In this document: positions 37,840 through 47,531 of the stretch, piece by piece | Numbering within the stretch: position 1 is the stretch's first letter | Layout: the number at the start of each line of letters is the position of its first letter | Origin: Janthinobacterium sp. B9-8 | GTDB taxonomy: Bacteria > Pseudomonadota > Gammaproteobacteria > Burkholderiales > Chitinibacteraceae | Assembly (NCBI RefSeq): GCF_000969645.2 | Contig: NZ_CP014222.1 | Coordinates: 1,863,740-1,927,739 of the forward strand | Length of the DNA: 64,000 nucleotides | Direction of reading: 5' to 3' | Program-made: the position numbers and the translations under genes | The notes under the pieces: generated by a model | Databases searched by the model: none | Seen by the model: the letters and a program-made list of their open reading frames with translations, nothing else | Told to the model about the DNA's origin: nothing

Positions 37840-38469
37840 TTACTTCGTCGTACCAAAAATCTTATCGCCCGCATCACCCAGGCCCGGAATAATATAGCCC
37901 TGCTCATTTAAATGGCTATCCAGCGAAGCAGCCACAATTTCTACATCTGGATGTGCATCGTTGACTAATTTCACGCCCTCAGGCGCGGCCACCATCACAA
38001 TCGCTTTAATATCCTTGCAACCATTACGCTTCAACATATCGATGGTAGCAACCAAAGAGCCGCCTGTTGCCAGCATCGGATCAATAATCAGCGCAAGGCG
38101 ATCTTCCAGATTACCCACAAATTTTTCAAAGTAAGGCTCTGGCTGAAGGGTTTCTTCATTACGCGCCAAACCTACCACACTGATTTTGGCTGAGGGCACT
38201 AAATCCAGCACCCCATTGAGCATGCCAATCCCTGCACGCAAAATAGGCACTACGGTGAGCTTCTTCCCTTTAACTTGCTGCACTTCTACTGGGCCACACC
38301 ATCCAGCAATCATGGTCGTCTCTAAAGGTAAATCACGCGTTGCTTCATAAGCCAATAAGCGCGCCAGCTCTTCTGTAAGCAAACGAAATTTATTAGTACT
38401 GACATTTTCTGCGCGCAATAGCGCCAGTTTATGTTGGACGAGTGGATGTTTTACGACGGTAATCTGCAT
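37840..38469 (-). CDS. upp: Uracil phosphoribosyltransferase
   Basis: A 209-residue enzyme that makes UMP from uracil and PRPP. The start [19 protein letters not shown] is the typical family beginning, so I use the ATG at 38469, not 38481. The PRPP loop is seen as [14 protein letters not shown], and the uracil-binding C-terminus reads [17 protein letters not shown]. Upp followed by uraA is a common arrangement. Confidence 0.96.
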   Translation of the reverse strand: MQITVVKHPLVQHKLALLRAENVSTNKFRLLTEELARLLAYEATRDLPLETTMIAGWCGPVEVQQVKGKKLTVVPILRAGIGMLNGVLDLVPSAKISVVGLARNEETLQPEPYFEKFVGNLEDRLALIIDPMLATGGSLVATIDMLKRNGCKDIKAIVMVAAPEGVKLVNDAHPDVEIVAASLDSHLNEQGYIIPGLGDAGDKIFGTTK

Positions 38470-39014
38470 GACGAAGCCCAAAAAACTAAGATAAACATTT
38501 CAGTGTAGCGCTCCTTACATAAAAGCGCACCGGTGAAAATACTACTTTTCCGAATCATGCCCGAAATTTTTCCGATTCGCTTTGCTATAAAACAAATACA
38601 GTGGCGCAATGAGCACCCTCTAAACATAAAACAAACCGCATCTAATAAACACAAACCAGCCCAAAGAAAATCCAACTTATATGACTGATCCATCGCCCGC
38701 ATAGCAAAAGGAATAAAAAATGATTTCCTGAATCATTTTTAACTGCAGCAAGGTGAATATGGCAAAGCCAATCCACCTGGCAAGCCTTGGAGCAGAAACT
38801 CAAAGCAATCCTTAGCTCAGTAAAACCACATCATATCGATGGCTTACTATAGGCAAACTTACGATGCCCGCACCACGCAAGCGTCATAAACGCATAAACT
38901 GCAATTAAAAGCAGAATAGATACACGCTAGCGGGTAGGTTCATTGCGACAAGGAGGCTTATTTTTTGTTAAACTCGCGCAGTTTAGCGCCTGACCAACTG
39001 TTTCGGATATACAC
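38470..39014. other. Divergent intergenic region upp / TPR gene
   Basis: It should hold both promoters. Apart from a small palindrome TAAACT-CGCGC-AGTTTA near 38970 I see no repeat, RNA or gene. Confidence 0.5.
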
Positions 39015-40067
39015 ATGACACTGCGTCGCATTGCCTTAGCCTTTGTACCTCTCTTTTTATCCGTCAGCGTTTATGCTGGGGATGCTGAAGATATTCAACA
39101 GCTGCTGAAATCCAAACAATTGCCGCAGGCGCTTGATCGTGCGGATAAATTCTTAGCAAAATCGCCAAAAGATCCTTCCATTCGTTTTTTACGCGGGATT
39201 ATTCTGACTGAAATGGGCAGAACAGAGGAAGGCATCAAGGCGTTTACCCAACTATCGGCAGACAATCCGCAGCTACCTGAGCCTTACAATAATTTAGCCG
39301 TGCTTTACGCCCAGCAAAATCAACTGGATAAAGCACGTGCCGCCTTGCTCATGGCGATACAAACTAACCCGGCTTATGCAACCGCCCACGAAAATCTGGG
39401 CGACTTATACGCGCGCTTAGCCTCACAAGCATACGATAAAGCATTGCAATTAGAAGGCAGCAGCCCGGCAGTACAAGGCAAGCTAAAAATGGTGGGCAGC
39501 CTGTTTGGCAACCCCGTTGCCGGAAAAACCAACACCGCCCCTGCAAAAACGGCGCAAGCCACGCCGAAACCCAGCCCTATTGCAACGCCAGAGCCTAAGC
39601 CCATTGCCACACCAAGCCCTACACCTGTAGCGATAGCCAAACCAACGGCAACACCCGTGCCCGTTGTGAAGCCAAGTCCCGCACCAACGCCAGTACCAAC
39701 GGCTAAGCCTGATGTGCGTGATGCAGAAAAGCAGCAAATTGCAAATGCAGTTGAAGGCTGGGCACAGGCTTGGAGTAAGCAAAATGTAAACGGCTATCTG
39801 GCCGCTTACAGCAATAACTTTAAAACCCCGGGTGGGCAAAAATTTAGCGCTTGGAGTGAAGAGCGTCGCAAACGCATCAGCAGCCCTAAGTCAATCGACG
39901 TTAAAGTATCAGATATTAAAATTGATATCGGTGACGATGGCCAAGCCAAAGTACGGTTTCGTCAGTTTTACAAAGCCAGCCACTTATCAAGCACCACAGG
40001 TAAGACATTAATCCTAGAAAAATCGGGTAGCCGCTGGCTGATCCGAGAAGAGCGAGCGGGTTCATAA
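39015..40067 (+). CDS. TPR protein with Pro-rich linker and NTF2-like C-terminal domain
   Basis: A 350-residue exported protein. It has a signal peptide (cleavage near VYAGD), then three to four tetratricopeptide repeats (about residues 25-145, with DPSIRFLRGIILTEMGR and PEPYNNLAVLYAQQ). A linker at about residues 165-235 has repeated Pro/Thr/Ala/Lys words such as TPEPKPIATPSP, and the C-terminal domain (about 240-350) is SnoaL/NTF2-like, starting VEGWAQAWSKQNVNGYLAAY. TPRs bind proteins and the last domain may bind peptidoglycan or another ligand. The next gene follows after six bases and shares the C-terminal domain. Confidence 0.85.
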   Translation: MTLRRIALAFVPLFLSVSVYAGDAEDIQQLLKSKQLPQALDRADKFLAKSPKDPSIRFLRGIILTEMGRTEEGIKAFTQLSADNPQLPEPYNNLAVLYAQQNQLDKARAALLMAIQTNPAYATAHENLGDLYARLASQAYDKALQLEGSSPAVQGKLKMVGSLFGNPVAGKTNTAPAKTAQATPKPSPIATPEPKPIATPSPTPVAIAKPTATPVPVVKPSPAPTPVPTAKPDVRDAEKQQIANAVEGWAQAWSKQNVNGYLAAYSNNFKTPGGQKFSAWSEERRKRISSPKSIDVKVSDIKIDIGDDGQAKVRFRQFYKASHLSSTTGKTLILEKSGSRWLIREERAGS

Positions 40068-40073
40068 TCACGT

Positions 40074-41342
40074 ATGCGTAGTTTGTTTATCTGGGGCAAG
40101 CGTAGTGCTTGCCTGCTTGCTCTATTGATGCTTGCACCACCTGCCCGCCCTATTGTCTCCGATCCTGCCAAACCCCGCTTTTTAGAAGAAAAAGTGGGCA
40201 TAGCAAGCAAAGGCTCGCCTGAACAAAGAATATTATCGGCCATTGATCACATCCGCAGCGGCAAGCTAGCCGATGCTCGCGCCACCGTAGATGCCCTACT
40301 CAAAGAACAACCCAATTACCGGCTGGCGCATTTATTATCAGGCGATCTTTACGCCATGCGGGCCATGCCGCTCAGCACCATGGGCGCAGGTGCAGGTAAA
40401 GTGCCTGCCGACCGACTAGATGACTTGCGTAAAGAAGCGCTGGCCCGTATTAACAACCGCCAGTCGCAAGCGGCACAAACGCGTTTTCCTGCTCATTTAC
40501 TGGTTTTTGCACCTCAGCAGCAATACGCCATCCTCGTCGATGCGGAAGCATCCCGTATTTACGTGTTTAAAAATGTCGATGGTGTGCCCACTTATGTCAC
40601 CGATCACTACGCAACCATTGGCAAGCTTGGTTCGGATAAATTCCGCGAAGGGGATCAGCGCACCCCTTTGGGCGTTTATTTTGTAAACAACCATTTATCA
40701 AGGCCCTACCTCGATAAAACCCGTGGCGCACAGGCCGATCTATACGGCGTAGGCGCATGGCCCATTTCATTCCCTAATGAAATTGATAAAAGCGAAGGCC
40801 GCACCGGCTCCGGCATCTGGCTGCACGGCGTGCCCGCCAATACCTATGCCCGCGCCCCTTGGGCATCCAACGGCTGCGTGGCGATGAGCAACGAAGAAAT
40901 GCTGGATATCGCACAATATATTCAAGTAGGCCAAACACCCGTGGTGATCGTCCCCAAGGCCGAGTGGGTTTCTAAAGTGGAATGGCAATCAAGACGGGAT
41001 GCAGCACTCAGTCTGATGGATGGCTGGCGGGAGGACTGGGAATCACTCAAACCCCAGCCTTACCTCAGCCGCTATGCCAAACAATTTAAAAGCGATGATG
41101 GTCAGGATCTGGCACGCTGGAGCAGCCAGAAAACAGCCGTGAGCGCAGGAAAAAGCTGGAGCAAAATTCGTCTGGATAATTTAAGTATTTACGCCAGCGG
41201 CGGCCCCATCCCTCGCCTCACCACCAGCTTTAAGCAAGATTACCGCAGCAATAATTTAGATAATCAAATGAATAAACGTCAATACTGGCAACAAGAAGAC
41301 GGCATTTGGAAGATTATTTTTGAAGGCGCGGCAAACGGCTAG
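40074..41342 (+). CDS. L,D-transpeptidase of the YkuD family with NTF2-like C-terminus
   Basis: A 422-residue periplasmic enzyme. After a signal peptide and a helical region (residues 45-130) comes the YkuD catalytic domain, about residues 140-290, with His251 in LHGVPANTYARAPW and the nucleophile Cys268 in ASNGCVAMSN. Such enzymes cross-link peptidoglycan at L,D bonds or attach proteins to it. The last 110 residues repeat the type of domain seen in the preceding TPR protein (DGWREDWESLKPQPYLSRY). The tight spacing and shared domain suggest that the two act together in cell-wall remodelling. Confidence 0.9.
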   Translation: MRSLFIWGKRSACLLALLMLAPPARPIVSDPAKPRFLEEKVGIASKGSPEQRILSAIDHIRSGKLADARATVDALLKEQPNYRLAHLLSGDLYAMRAMPLSTMGAGAGKVPADRLDDLRKEALARINNRQSQAAQTRFPAHLLVFAPQQQYAILVDAEASRIYVFKNVDGVPTYVTDHYATIGKLGSDKFREGDQRTPLGVYFVNNHLSRPYLDKTRGAQADLYGVGAWPISFPNEIDKSEGRTGSGIWLHGVPANTYARAPWASNGCVAMSNEEMLDIAQYIQVGQTPVVIVPKAEWVSKVEWQSRRDAALSLMDGWREDWESLKPQPYLSRYAKQFKSDDGQDLARWSSQKTAVSAGKSWSKIRLDNLSIYASGGPIPRLTTSFKQDYRSNNLDNQMNKRQYWQQEDGIWKIIFEGAANG

Positions 41343-42652
41343 CCAGATAACCAATGGGGAGCAAACGCCTGCTGCCCATCGCCCGCCCTGAACGCTGCAT
41401 CGATCCCCAGCCCCGGCACGGCAGCAAGCGCGCCATCCAGATACACCAGTGGTGTATTCAAACGCAGCCAGGGCGGCACAGCCGCTTCCTGATAAAGCTG
41501 CTTTAACGAGCGCCTTGGGCCGTCTGCACGTAAACGTAAACTCTCTCCCCCCATGCGATTGCGTAGCTCCAGTCGGCCTTGCTGAAGGCGATTAATGTCA
41601 ATGCCAACAGCCGCCTCGCGCCACGCCAATACACCAGACGCTAGGCGCATCTCTGATTGCCAAGACATCGGCACATCAGTAAATACAGCCTGCCTTGCCG
41701 CCGTAATATACAGCCCCTGCCGATAACGCCGGATGGCCCGATCACGCCACACCAGTGCAGGCTGAGCATCAATCGCTGCAAAGAGCGCAATCCGGATTAA
41801 CTCTTCAAAAGCACGGGCATCTAATTGCAGGCCCTGCTGGGTAAGCCAAAAACGCAGTACATTACGCAAGCGCAACAGAGACAGATCAACGCTTAAATCA
41901 AACACACCCTCTTTAACGCACAGTGCAAAATCGGCAGTTGCCAATTCTTGCAGCAACTCATCCGCCTCGGCCGCATGCTCCGCCACTCGGGCCAAGGTAG
42001 CATTTGCACTGGGCCAAACAGTTCTTAAAGCAGGGAAGATTTCATTACGCAAAAAATTACGGTCGTAGCGGGAATCAAGATTACTTTCATCCTCGACCCA
42101 GGCCAACCCCTGCTCTGCTGCATACTTGGCAAGCTCAGCGCGCGAAATATCCAGCAAGGGCCGCAAAATACCCACCTGCTCATTTAAACACCGATATTCA
42201 GGCATTGCCGCCAAACCGCGCAAACCACTGCCACGAAGCAGATTCAGCAGCACCGTTTCTGCCTGATCATCACGATGCTGAGCCAAAAGCAACACATCAC
42301 ACGCTTGCCGGGCAAACACTTCATAGCGCGCCTCACGTGCCGCCCCTTCAATACCCTGCTTTAAAAAAGGCGCCAGCGAAACGCGCTCAATATGGCACGC
42401 CACACCAAGGCTCGCAGCACGATCAACAGCAAATTGCGCCCATTCATCCGCATGAGCAGACAATCCATGATGCACATGAATCGCACGCAGCATAAAAGGC
42501 CGGCGTTGCCTTAAGGCAGCCAGCAAATGCAATAACACAATGGAATCAAGGCCGCCCGACAATCCCACGCAAAGGGTGGAGTGGGGCAAGAAGCGGGAGA
42601 GCTTTTGCTCTACCCGCTCTAGCAGCCTGTCGGACTTAAGCGATCGTAACAA
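41339..42652 (-). CDS. tilS: tRNA(Ile)-lysidine synthase TilS
   Basis: A 437-residue enzyme that changes C34 of the minor isoleucine tRNA to lysidine, so the anticodon CAU reads AUA. The PP-loop is LCVGLSGGLDSIVLL, followed by HVHHGLSAHADEWA and LLAQHRDDQAETVLLNLLRGSG, both family signatures. The C-terminal half includes the TilS substrate-binding and C-terminal domains (GGESLRLRADGPRRSLKQL). The last four bases overlap the end of the converging transpeptidase gene. Confidence 0.95.
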   Translation of the reverse strand: MLRSLKSDRLLERVEQKLSRFLPHSTLCVGLSGGLDSIVLLHLLAALRQRRPFMLRAIHVHHGLSAHADEWAQFAVDRAASLGVACHIERVSLAPFLKQGIEGAAREARYEVFARQACDVLLLAQHRDDQAETVLLNLLRGSGLRGLAAMPEYRCLNEQVGILRPLLDISRAELAKYAAEQGLAWVEDESNLDSRYDRNFLRNEIFPALRTVWPSANATLARVAEHAAEADELLQELATADFALCVKEGVFDLSVDLSLLRLRNVLRFWLTQQGLQLDARAFEELIRIALFAAIDAQPALVWRDRAIRRYRQGLYITAARQAVFTDVPMSWQSEMRLASGVLAWREAAVGIDINRLQQGRLELRNRMGGESLRLRADGPRRSLKQLYQEAAVPPWLRLNTPLVYLDGALAAVPGLGIDAAFRAGDGQQAFAPHWLSG

Positions 42653-42684
42653 GGGGAAGCCCCGTTTGAGACAGCAGCAAACAA

Positions 42685-43653
42685 TCAGGAGATTGTTTCT
42701 TCCTTAAACTTGCCATAGCTCATCATTCGCTCGAAACGAGCATCAAGAAGCTCATCAATCGTTTTAGACTGAAGGTTTTTTAAGGTGTCACTCAGATTTT
42801 TTCTCATCGTAACCATCATCTGCTGATAATCACGATGCGCACCACCCAAAGGCTCAGAAATCACCTTATCGATGATACCCAGCGTTTTTAAGCGATTAGC
42901 AGTAATGCCCAACGCTTCGGCTGCTTCAGGTGCTTTTTCTGCGGTTTTCCACAAAATAGACGCACACCCCTCAGGGGTAATCACCGAGTAAGTCGCGTAC
43001 TGCAACATCTGCACCACATCGCCCACCGCAATCGCCAGAGCGCCGCCTGAGCCGCCCTCGCCAATCACCGTACAAATCACCGGTATCCGCAGCTTAGCCA
43101 TCTCAAACAAATTACGGCCAATCGCTTCTGATTGCCCACGCTCTTCCGCCCCCACCCCGGGATAAGCGCCTGGCGTATCCACAAAGGTAATCAGCGGAAT
43201 ATTAAATTTCTCAGCCAGCTTCATCAGGCGCAAAGCCTTACGATAGCCTTCTGGGCGCGGCATACCAAAATTACGGTATTGCCGATCTTTGGTATCCCGG
43301 CCCTTTTGATGCCCGATCACCATCACCGACTGGCCGTTAAAACGGGCCAAGCCGCCGATAATCGCAGCATCATCTGCATAGCTACGATCACCATGCAATT
43401 CTTCAAAATCGGTAAACAGCGCCTTAATATAATCCAAGGTGTAAGGGCGCTGCGGATGGCGGGCCACCTGTGAAATCTGCCATGTCCCTAATTTTGAATA
43501 AATCGTTTTTGTTAACTCTTGGCTCTTTTTTTCGAGATGGCCAATCTCTACAGAAATATCAACGGCGGAATCGTCTTGAACGAAGCGCAATTCTTCGATC
43601 TTGTTCTCAAGCTCCGCGATGGGCTGCTCGAAATCGAGAAAGGTCGTTTTCAT
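42685..43653 (-). CDS. accA: Acetyl-CoA carboxylase carboxyltransferase subunit alpha
   Basis: A 322-residue subunit of the carboxyltransferase in the first step of fatty acid synthesis; it pairs with AccD. The start [19 protein letters not shown] and the blocks [42 protein letters not shown] and [15 protein letters not shown] are diagnostic. The length matches the family. It lies 32 bases upstream of tilS's start, an arrangement common in betaproteobacteria, and the two are probably co-transcribed. Confidence 0.97.
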   Translation of the reverse strand: MKTTFLDFEQPIAELENKIEELRFVQDDSAVDISVEIGHLEKKSQELTKTIYSKLGTWQISQVARHPQRPYTLDYIKALFTDFEELHGDRSYADDAAIIGGLARFNGQSVMVIGHQKGRDTKDRQYRNFGMPRPEGYRKALRLMKLAEKFNIPLITFVDTPGAYPGVGAEERGQSEAIGRNLFEMAKLRIPVICTVIGEGGSGGALAIAVGDVVQMLQYATYSVITPEGCASILWKTAEKAPEAAEALGITANRLKTLGIIDKVISEPLGGAHRDYQQMMVTMRKNLSDTLKNLQSKTIDELLDARFERMMSYGKFKEETIS

Positions 43654-43792
43654 GCTGCTCTCCTGCTGCGCGCGACTAAAGCAACCTTAAAGCAGGCTGC
43701 CCGAAAAATTCGTGGATCATACAGCAAGCAGAGCAAGCACCCAAGATACTCACACTACCTAGCACCACTAAATCATCGTAAAAATTAAAAAA

Positions 43793-44209
43793 TCAGCTTC
43801 GGAACACGATATCAGCCCGAATGCCTGTCTTTTGCAAAGCCTTACGGCTCTTGATATTCAACACCACAGGGGCTTGCGTATTGGCAGAAATCTCCCTGCC
43901 CTCTTCAAATGGGCGAGAGAGCAAAAGTAACAAAACTGCATCTTCTGCCTGCTCAAGCTCGATCAAAGCGCACTCTTCATCGCTAAGCGACACTTCATAA
44001 GATAAGCCCAAATGCTCTACCTGCACCAAACTAAAGCTTAAATCCGCATCATCAAGCGATTGCAACCAGCGCACACGCGGATTAGGCTGCTCTTCATGCA
44101 GCAATTTATAACGCGTGCAATCCTCAAAACCCGGCATCCCCCGTGGAAAAGTCAGCACGGTTTCCGGATCAATCTCAATCTCACCAAAACGCGTATTCAA
44201 TGTTTGCAT
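43793..44209 (-). CDS. fliW: Flagellar assembly factor FliW
   Basis: A 138-residue protein. The family pattern is clear: TRFGEIEIDPETVLTFPRGMPGFED at the start and an LNIKSRKALQ segment near the end. FliW binds flagellin and, in many bacteria, the translational regulator CsrA, tying flagellin synthesis to export. No csrA gene is next to it here. It is transcribed toward accA with a 139-base gap. Confidence 0.93.
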   Translation of the reverse strand: MQTLNTRFGEIEIDPETVLTFPRGMPGFEDCTRYKLLHEEQPNPRVRWLQSLDDADLSFSLVQVEHLGLSYEVSLSDEECALIELEQAEDAVLLLLLSRPFEEGREISANTQAPVVLNIKSRKALQKTGIRADIVFRS

Positions 44210-44851
44210 AATTTATGCCTAGGAAAAGTTAAAAAACAATAAAAACAGGATTCAAGCAAAAAAACCTAAGAATATATTTTGTAAGCTGGCGCAACTATAA
44301 GCCGCATCATACTTACACAGCCTTACCAAGCAACAAGCCACATATTATAGATTAAATTAATGCGTTATTTTTCTATTGCTCTTTGCAAGAAATTATATTG
44401 ATAACTATCAAAATAGAATTGATCATACCAACCCAGCCTTCCTGCATTTTAAAGATGACCGCCCCGCTTACATTCCAATGGCATGGAAAAAATTTAACGT
44501 ATTAAAACAGCGCTAACAATCAATGCCGCTATCGCCCTCCCAATCACCGTACATTGTTAACCCTATATAAATGGGTAAGCAAATGATTAATAAACATAAT
44601 CATTCATATTCTTCATTAGACTTCGCAGCCACTTAAGCCATAAACAATCAAACGCTTGTCGCGAGAACAATATAAACCTTCGTTTTTTCAGCAATTAAAG
44701 TATAAAATGAGCAATGTTCCAACAAATGAGCACGTCTTTTTCTGAGTGGAACATGGCCTTTATCCATAAAAAAGCCGTTTATTTGCAGCCTGCCCACTCA
44801 TCTTTTGAAAACTATCATCGCCGATTTAATCAATGGTGATCAAGGTTCTTT
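44210..44851. other. AT-rich gap with an inverted repeat upstream of the binding-protein gene
   Basis: ATGTTCCA (44714-44721) is exactly repeated inverted as TGGAACAT (44747-44754), about 100 bases before the next start. It may be an operator or a hairpin. The rest of the 640 bases is AT-rich with no gene or RNA that I recognise. Confidence 0.5.
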
Positions 44852-45643
44852 ATGCTACGTATATTTATCGCAAGTTTATTAAGCGCTATCAGCCTGATGG
44901 CCCACGCTGATTTACTCGACACAATCAAGACGCGCGGCGTTTTAATTGTAGGCATTTTGCCTGACAACCCCCCTTTTGCAAGACGCAATGACAATCAAAC
45001 CTTTTCTGGCTACGACATTGACTATGCATCACTGATCGCAAAAAAAATGGGCGTTACGCTTAAAGTGCAAGATTTAGATCCCGGTGAGCGAATCACAAGC
45101 TTAAAATCAGGCAAGGTTGATATCCTAGTTGCCGCGTTTACTAAAACACCTGAGCGAGAACGCGAAGTAAGCTGCAGCCTTGGTTATTTTGTTGCCGCGC
45201 AAAAAGCCTTAACACGCAAAGGTCGCTTTACCACATCTGAATCCCTTACAAATGCCCGCCTAGGTGCATCCAAAGGAACAACAGGCGAAAGCGTATCCCG
45301 TAAGCTTTACCCTAAGGCCAGCATGACGACCTTTGCCGATATCCCTGATGCTACACGCGCCCTCGAGCAAGGCAATATCGATGCGGTAATGAATGACGAG
45401 CCCACTTTGGCCGCAGCATTAAATAAAATGCCAAACAAATCACAATACGAAATCTCAAATTACACCAACACCACCGAAATCCTAGCTGTCGCGACAAAGT
45501 TAGGTGAAAAGCGCCTGATGAACCTCATTAACGAATCATTAGTCGAATCAGAACAAAACGGTGAAGCAGTACAAATCTTCAACCGCTGGTTTGGGCCGCA
45601 CACAAACACCCCATTCCCACGCACCTTCCGCATTCAAAACTAA
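44852..45643 (+). CDS. Amino-acid-type ABC transporter substrate-binding protein
   Basis: A 263-residue periplasmic family 3 binding protein. The signal peptide ends MAHA; the mature part begins DLLDTIKTRGVLIVGI, the usual start, with SGYDIDYASLIAKKMGV, GKVDILVAAFTKTPERER and the C-terminal NRWFGPHT. The ligand is probably an amino acid or similar small anion. No permease or ATPase gene is adjacent, so it either works with a distant transporter or is an orphan. Confidence 0.9.
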   Translation: MLRIFIASLLSAISLMAHADLLDTIKTRGVLIVGILPDNPPFARRNDNQTFSGYDIDYASLIAKKMGVTLKVQDLDPGERITSLKSGKVDILVAAFTKTPEREREVSCSLGYFVAAQKALTRKGRFTTSESLTNARLGASKGTTGESVSRKLYPKASMTTFADIPDATRALEQGNIDAVMNDEPTLAAALNKMPNKSQYEISNYTNTTEILAVATKLGEKRLMNLINESLVESEQNGEAVQIFNRWFGPHTNTPFPRTFRIQN

Positions 45644-45790
45644 AGCAACGCTGATTATAAATGGCCATCCCCGAATATTTTTATCGGGGATGCGGTTAGC
45701 TATAAATAATGCATGAAGAGCCTGCCCCAATTGCTCGCTTTATATGAAAAGTACACTTAGCCATCTACGCCAATCCATGCCCCCTGCAAC

Positions 45791-46415
45791 TCACAGTAAG
45801 AATTTAGCCATAAGCTCGATAATCTCTGCATGGACAACCGCATAACGAGCACTGGACAAGCGCCCTAGCAGGTTTGAGCCATTAGGGCCCACATCGACCG
45901 TTTTCCAGCGATCTTTGTCCCCTAAGTTAATCAACAGAATCGGTCGCTTCATCGCTACTGCGCTTTCATTACTTATGGCATAAGTCCAGCCGGGATCGAT
46001 GGCAACAATCTTGCTGATGCGCTTATCGTAAACATCCGCAGCAAAGCCCGCGGGAAGCTGAGCAAGATTCGCGCCTCCCTTAGCCAAGAACGCACAATCC
46101 TGTGCTGTTTGCCCATATGGGTGCAGTAGTCACGATACTTACTGTGATCGAAGCGAGCCCCCGCCAAACCCAGTGCCGTAGCCCCGCCCAATGAAAAACC
46201 GGCGACGCTAATATGCGCGGGGTCGATCAAGGCCGAAAAAGTCGAATCCACCAGCAAATAATCTAATGCGGCACTAGATCGGCAGCACGCTCATCCAGCC
46301 GCAATGACTGACGCGGGGATGAATCCCCCGACATACTGCCTGGGTGATTGACGGCCAGCACCAACACGCCACGTTGCACCAAAGCGCTAGCAAGCTAAGA
46401 CAAGCCAATAAGCGC
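45791..46415 (-). pseudogene. Broken alpha/beta-hydrolase gene
   Basis: Read on the minus strand, pieces of one hydrolase lie in three frames. VLVLAVNHPGSMSGDSSP comes first (about 46395-46275), then the nucleophile elbow HISVAGFSLGGATALGLAG after a frameshift near 46275. A last piece (QLPAGFAADVYDKRISKIV to the C-terminus) follows after another shift near 46090. The N-terminus is missing where the homology ends at about 46400. This resembles the exported dienelactone/PAF-acetylhydrolase-like proteins encoded next to membrane-bound AraC regulators. No functional product is expected. Confidence 0.8.
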
Positions 46416-46424
46416 CGCCCTCCC

Positions 46425-47263
46425 TTAATCTGGATCACGCTGCAAGTCACGGCAATCAGACCTCTAGATATCCGGCTCGATGCTGTGCATCTACTCCCGC
46501 CAACTCGTGCGGGATACTGTGTGCTGTTTGCTCCTCCAGCCATTAATCTTGTCGTGTCGGGTGCATTTTTACTCTACGGAATACTGCTATTACATCGCCT
46601 ACGTTTAGGCCTAGATGGGCTGCCGCTTGTGCCACTTCAAAACGAAGAATTGCCCAGCCGAATATGGAAAGCAGTGGCTTACGCGCTCCTACTCATGGCC
46701 GCCAGCGATCTTCTTATCGCCTTAGCTGCACACTATGAGGCACTCTGGATCAAACCATGGGTCATTAGCTCACTATTTGGATTCGCTTTACTGAGCATAG
46801 GATTACTAGGGATCGTGCCCGGAGTTGGGCGCATTGAGCAGAGTACGGCGGGGCCAGCGATTGAAACAGCGGGTGCCGCAATAGAGTGCAGCGCCAGAGA
46901 CGCCGGGTACATGGAAAAATTAGAACGACTCTTGGCACAGCACCCACTCTATCTTGAGCCAGGGCTTACTTTAGATCGTTTATCACGACGACTAGGCATT
47001 CCAGCCAAGCCTCTTTCTGCCGCCATTATCGCAGCAGCAATGAGAACGTGTCACGCTACATCAATCGGCACCGTATTCGTCATGCCTGCGAACGACTACA
47101 AGCAGGCGACAGCGTCACGACCGCAATGCTTGCCAGTGGCTTCAACGCAAAATCTAACTTTAACCGCGAATTTAGGCGCATCACAGGCCAAGCGCCCAGC
47201 GAATGGCTTGCGCATGCCATGGATGAAACAGAGGGTTTAACTTTCGAAATGAAACCAACTTAA
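46425..47263 (+). pseudogene. Broken AraC-family regulator with membrane N-terminus
   Basis: The frame from about 46425 encodes several membrane segments (LVVSGAFLLYGILLLHRL, AVAYALLLMAASDLLIAL, SSLFGFALLSIGLLGIV) and the start of a helix-turn-helix domain. Near 47040 the frame shifts: the rest of the AraC domain (INRHRIRHACERLQAG to FNREFRRITGQAPSEWL) lies in another frame and ends at 47263. The N-terminal end is missing. It lies head-to-head with the broken hydrolase, the usual order for regulator and target. Confidence 0.8.
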
Positions 47264-47290
47264 ATCGGGTAGGCAAAAAGACAGAAAACA

Positions 47291-47308
47291 GGGGTCAGAC
47301 CCCAGTTT
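47291..47308. repeat. GGGGTCAGACCCC palindrome and left inverted repeat
   Basis: GGGGTCAGACCCC (47291-47303) is a short palindrome of a type widespread in proteobacterial genomes. Its right half with the next bases, CAGACCCCAGTTT (47296-47308), is exactly inverted at 49139-49151. Confidence 0.7.
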
Positions 47309-47442
47309 TTTCGTTCGGCTTTCCGTTTTTCCGGGCAAAAAGTGGCCATCAAAACGTTAGATACGCATGTAGCCTCTATATCGCCGCCGTCTTAGTTGTG
47401 CCTGTCATGGCGTGATCCTTTTTGAGGATCTTGCAAAAATGA

Positions 47443-47514
47443 TTACATTAATATAGCAATTAAAATAATGATCGGAATGGGCACGCCAAGTATAAGAAGA
47501 AGGATTGAACGCAT
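47443..47514 (-). CDS. Tiny hydrophobic membrane peptide, 23 residues
   Basis: The minus strand encodes MRSILLLILG followed by VPIPIIILIAILM and a stop. A GGAG ribosome site lies seven bases before the ATG. The peptide is almost wholly hydrophobic with a central Pro-x-Pro and should form a single membrane helix. It lies 17 bases after the stop of the next upstream membrane-protein gene, so they share a transcript. Similar tiny peptides occur near PRC-barrel and stress genes in other proteobacteria, from memory. It would be missed by ordinary gene length cut-offs. Confidence 0.7.
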   Translation of the reverse strand: MRSILLLILGVPIPIIILIAILM

Positions 47515-47531
47515 GGTTTTCTCCAGAAGGC

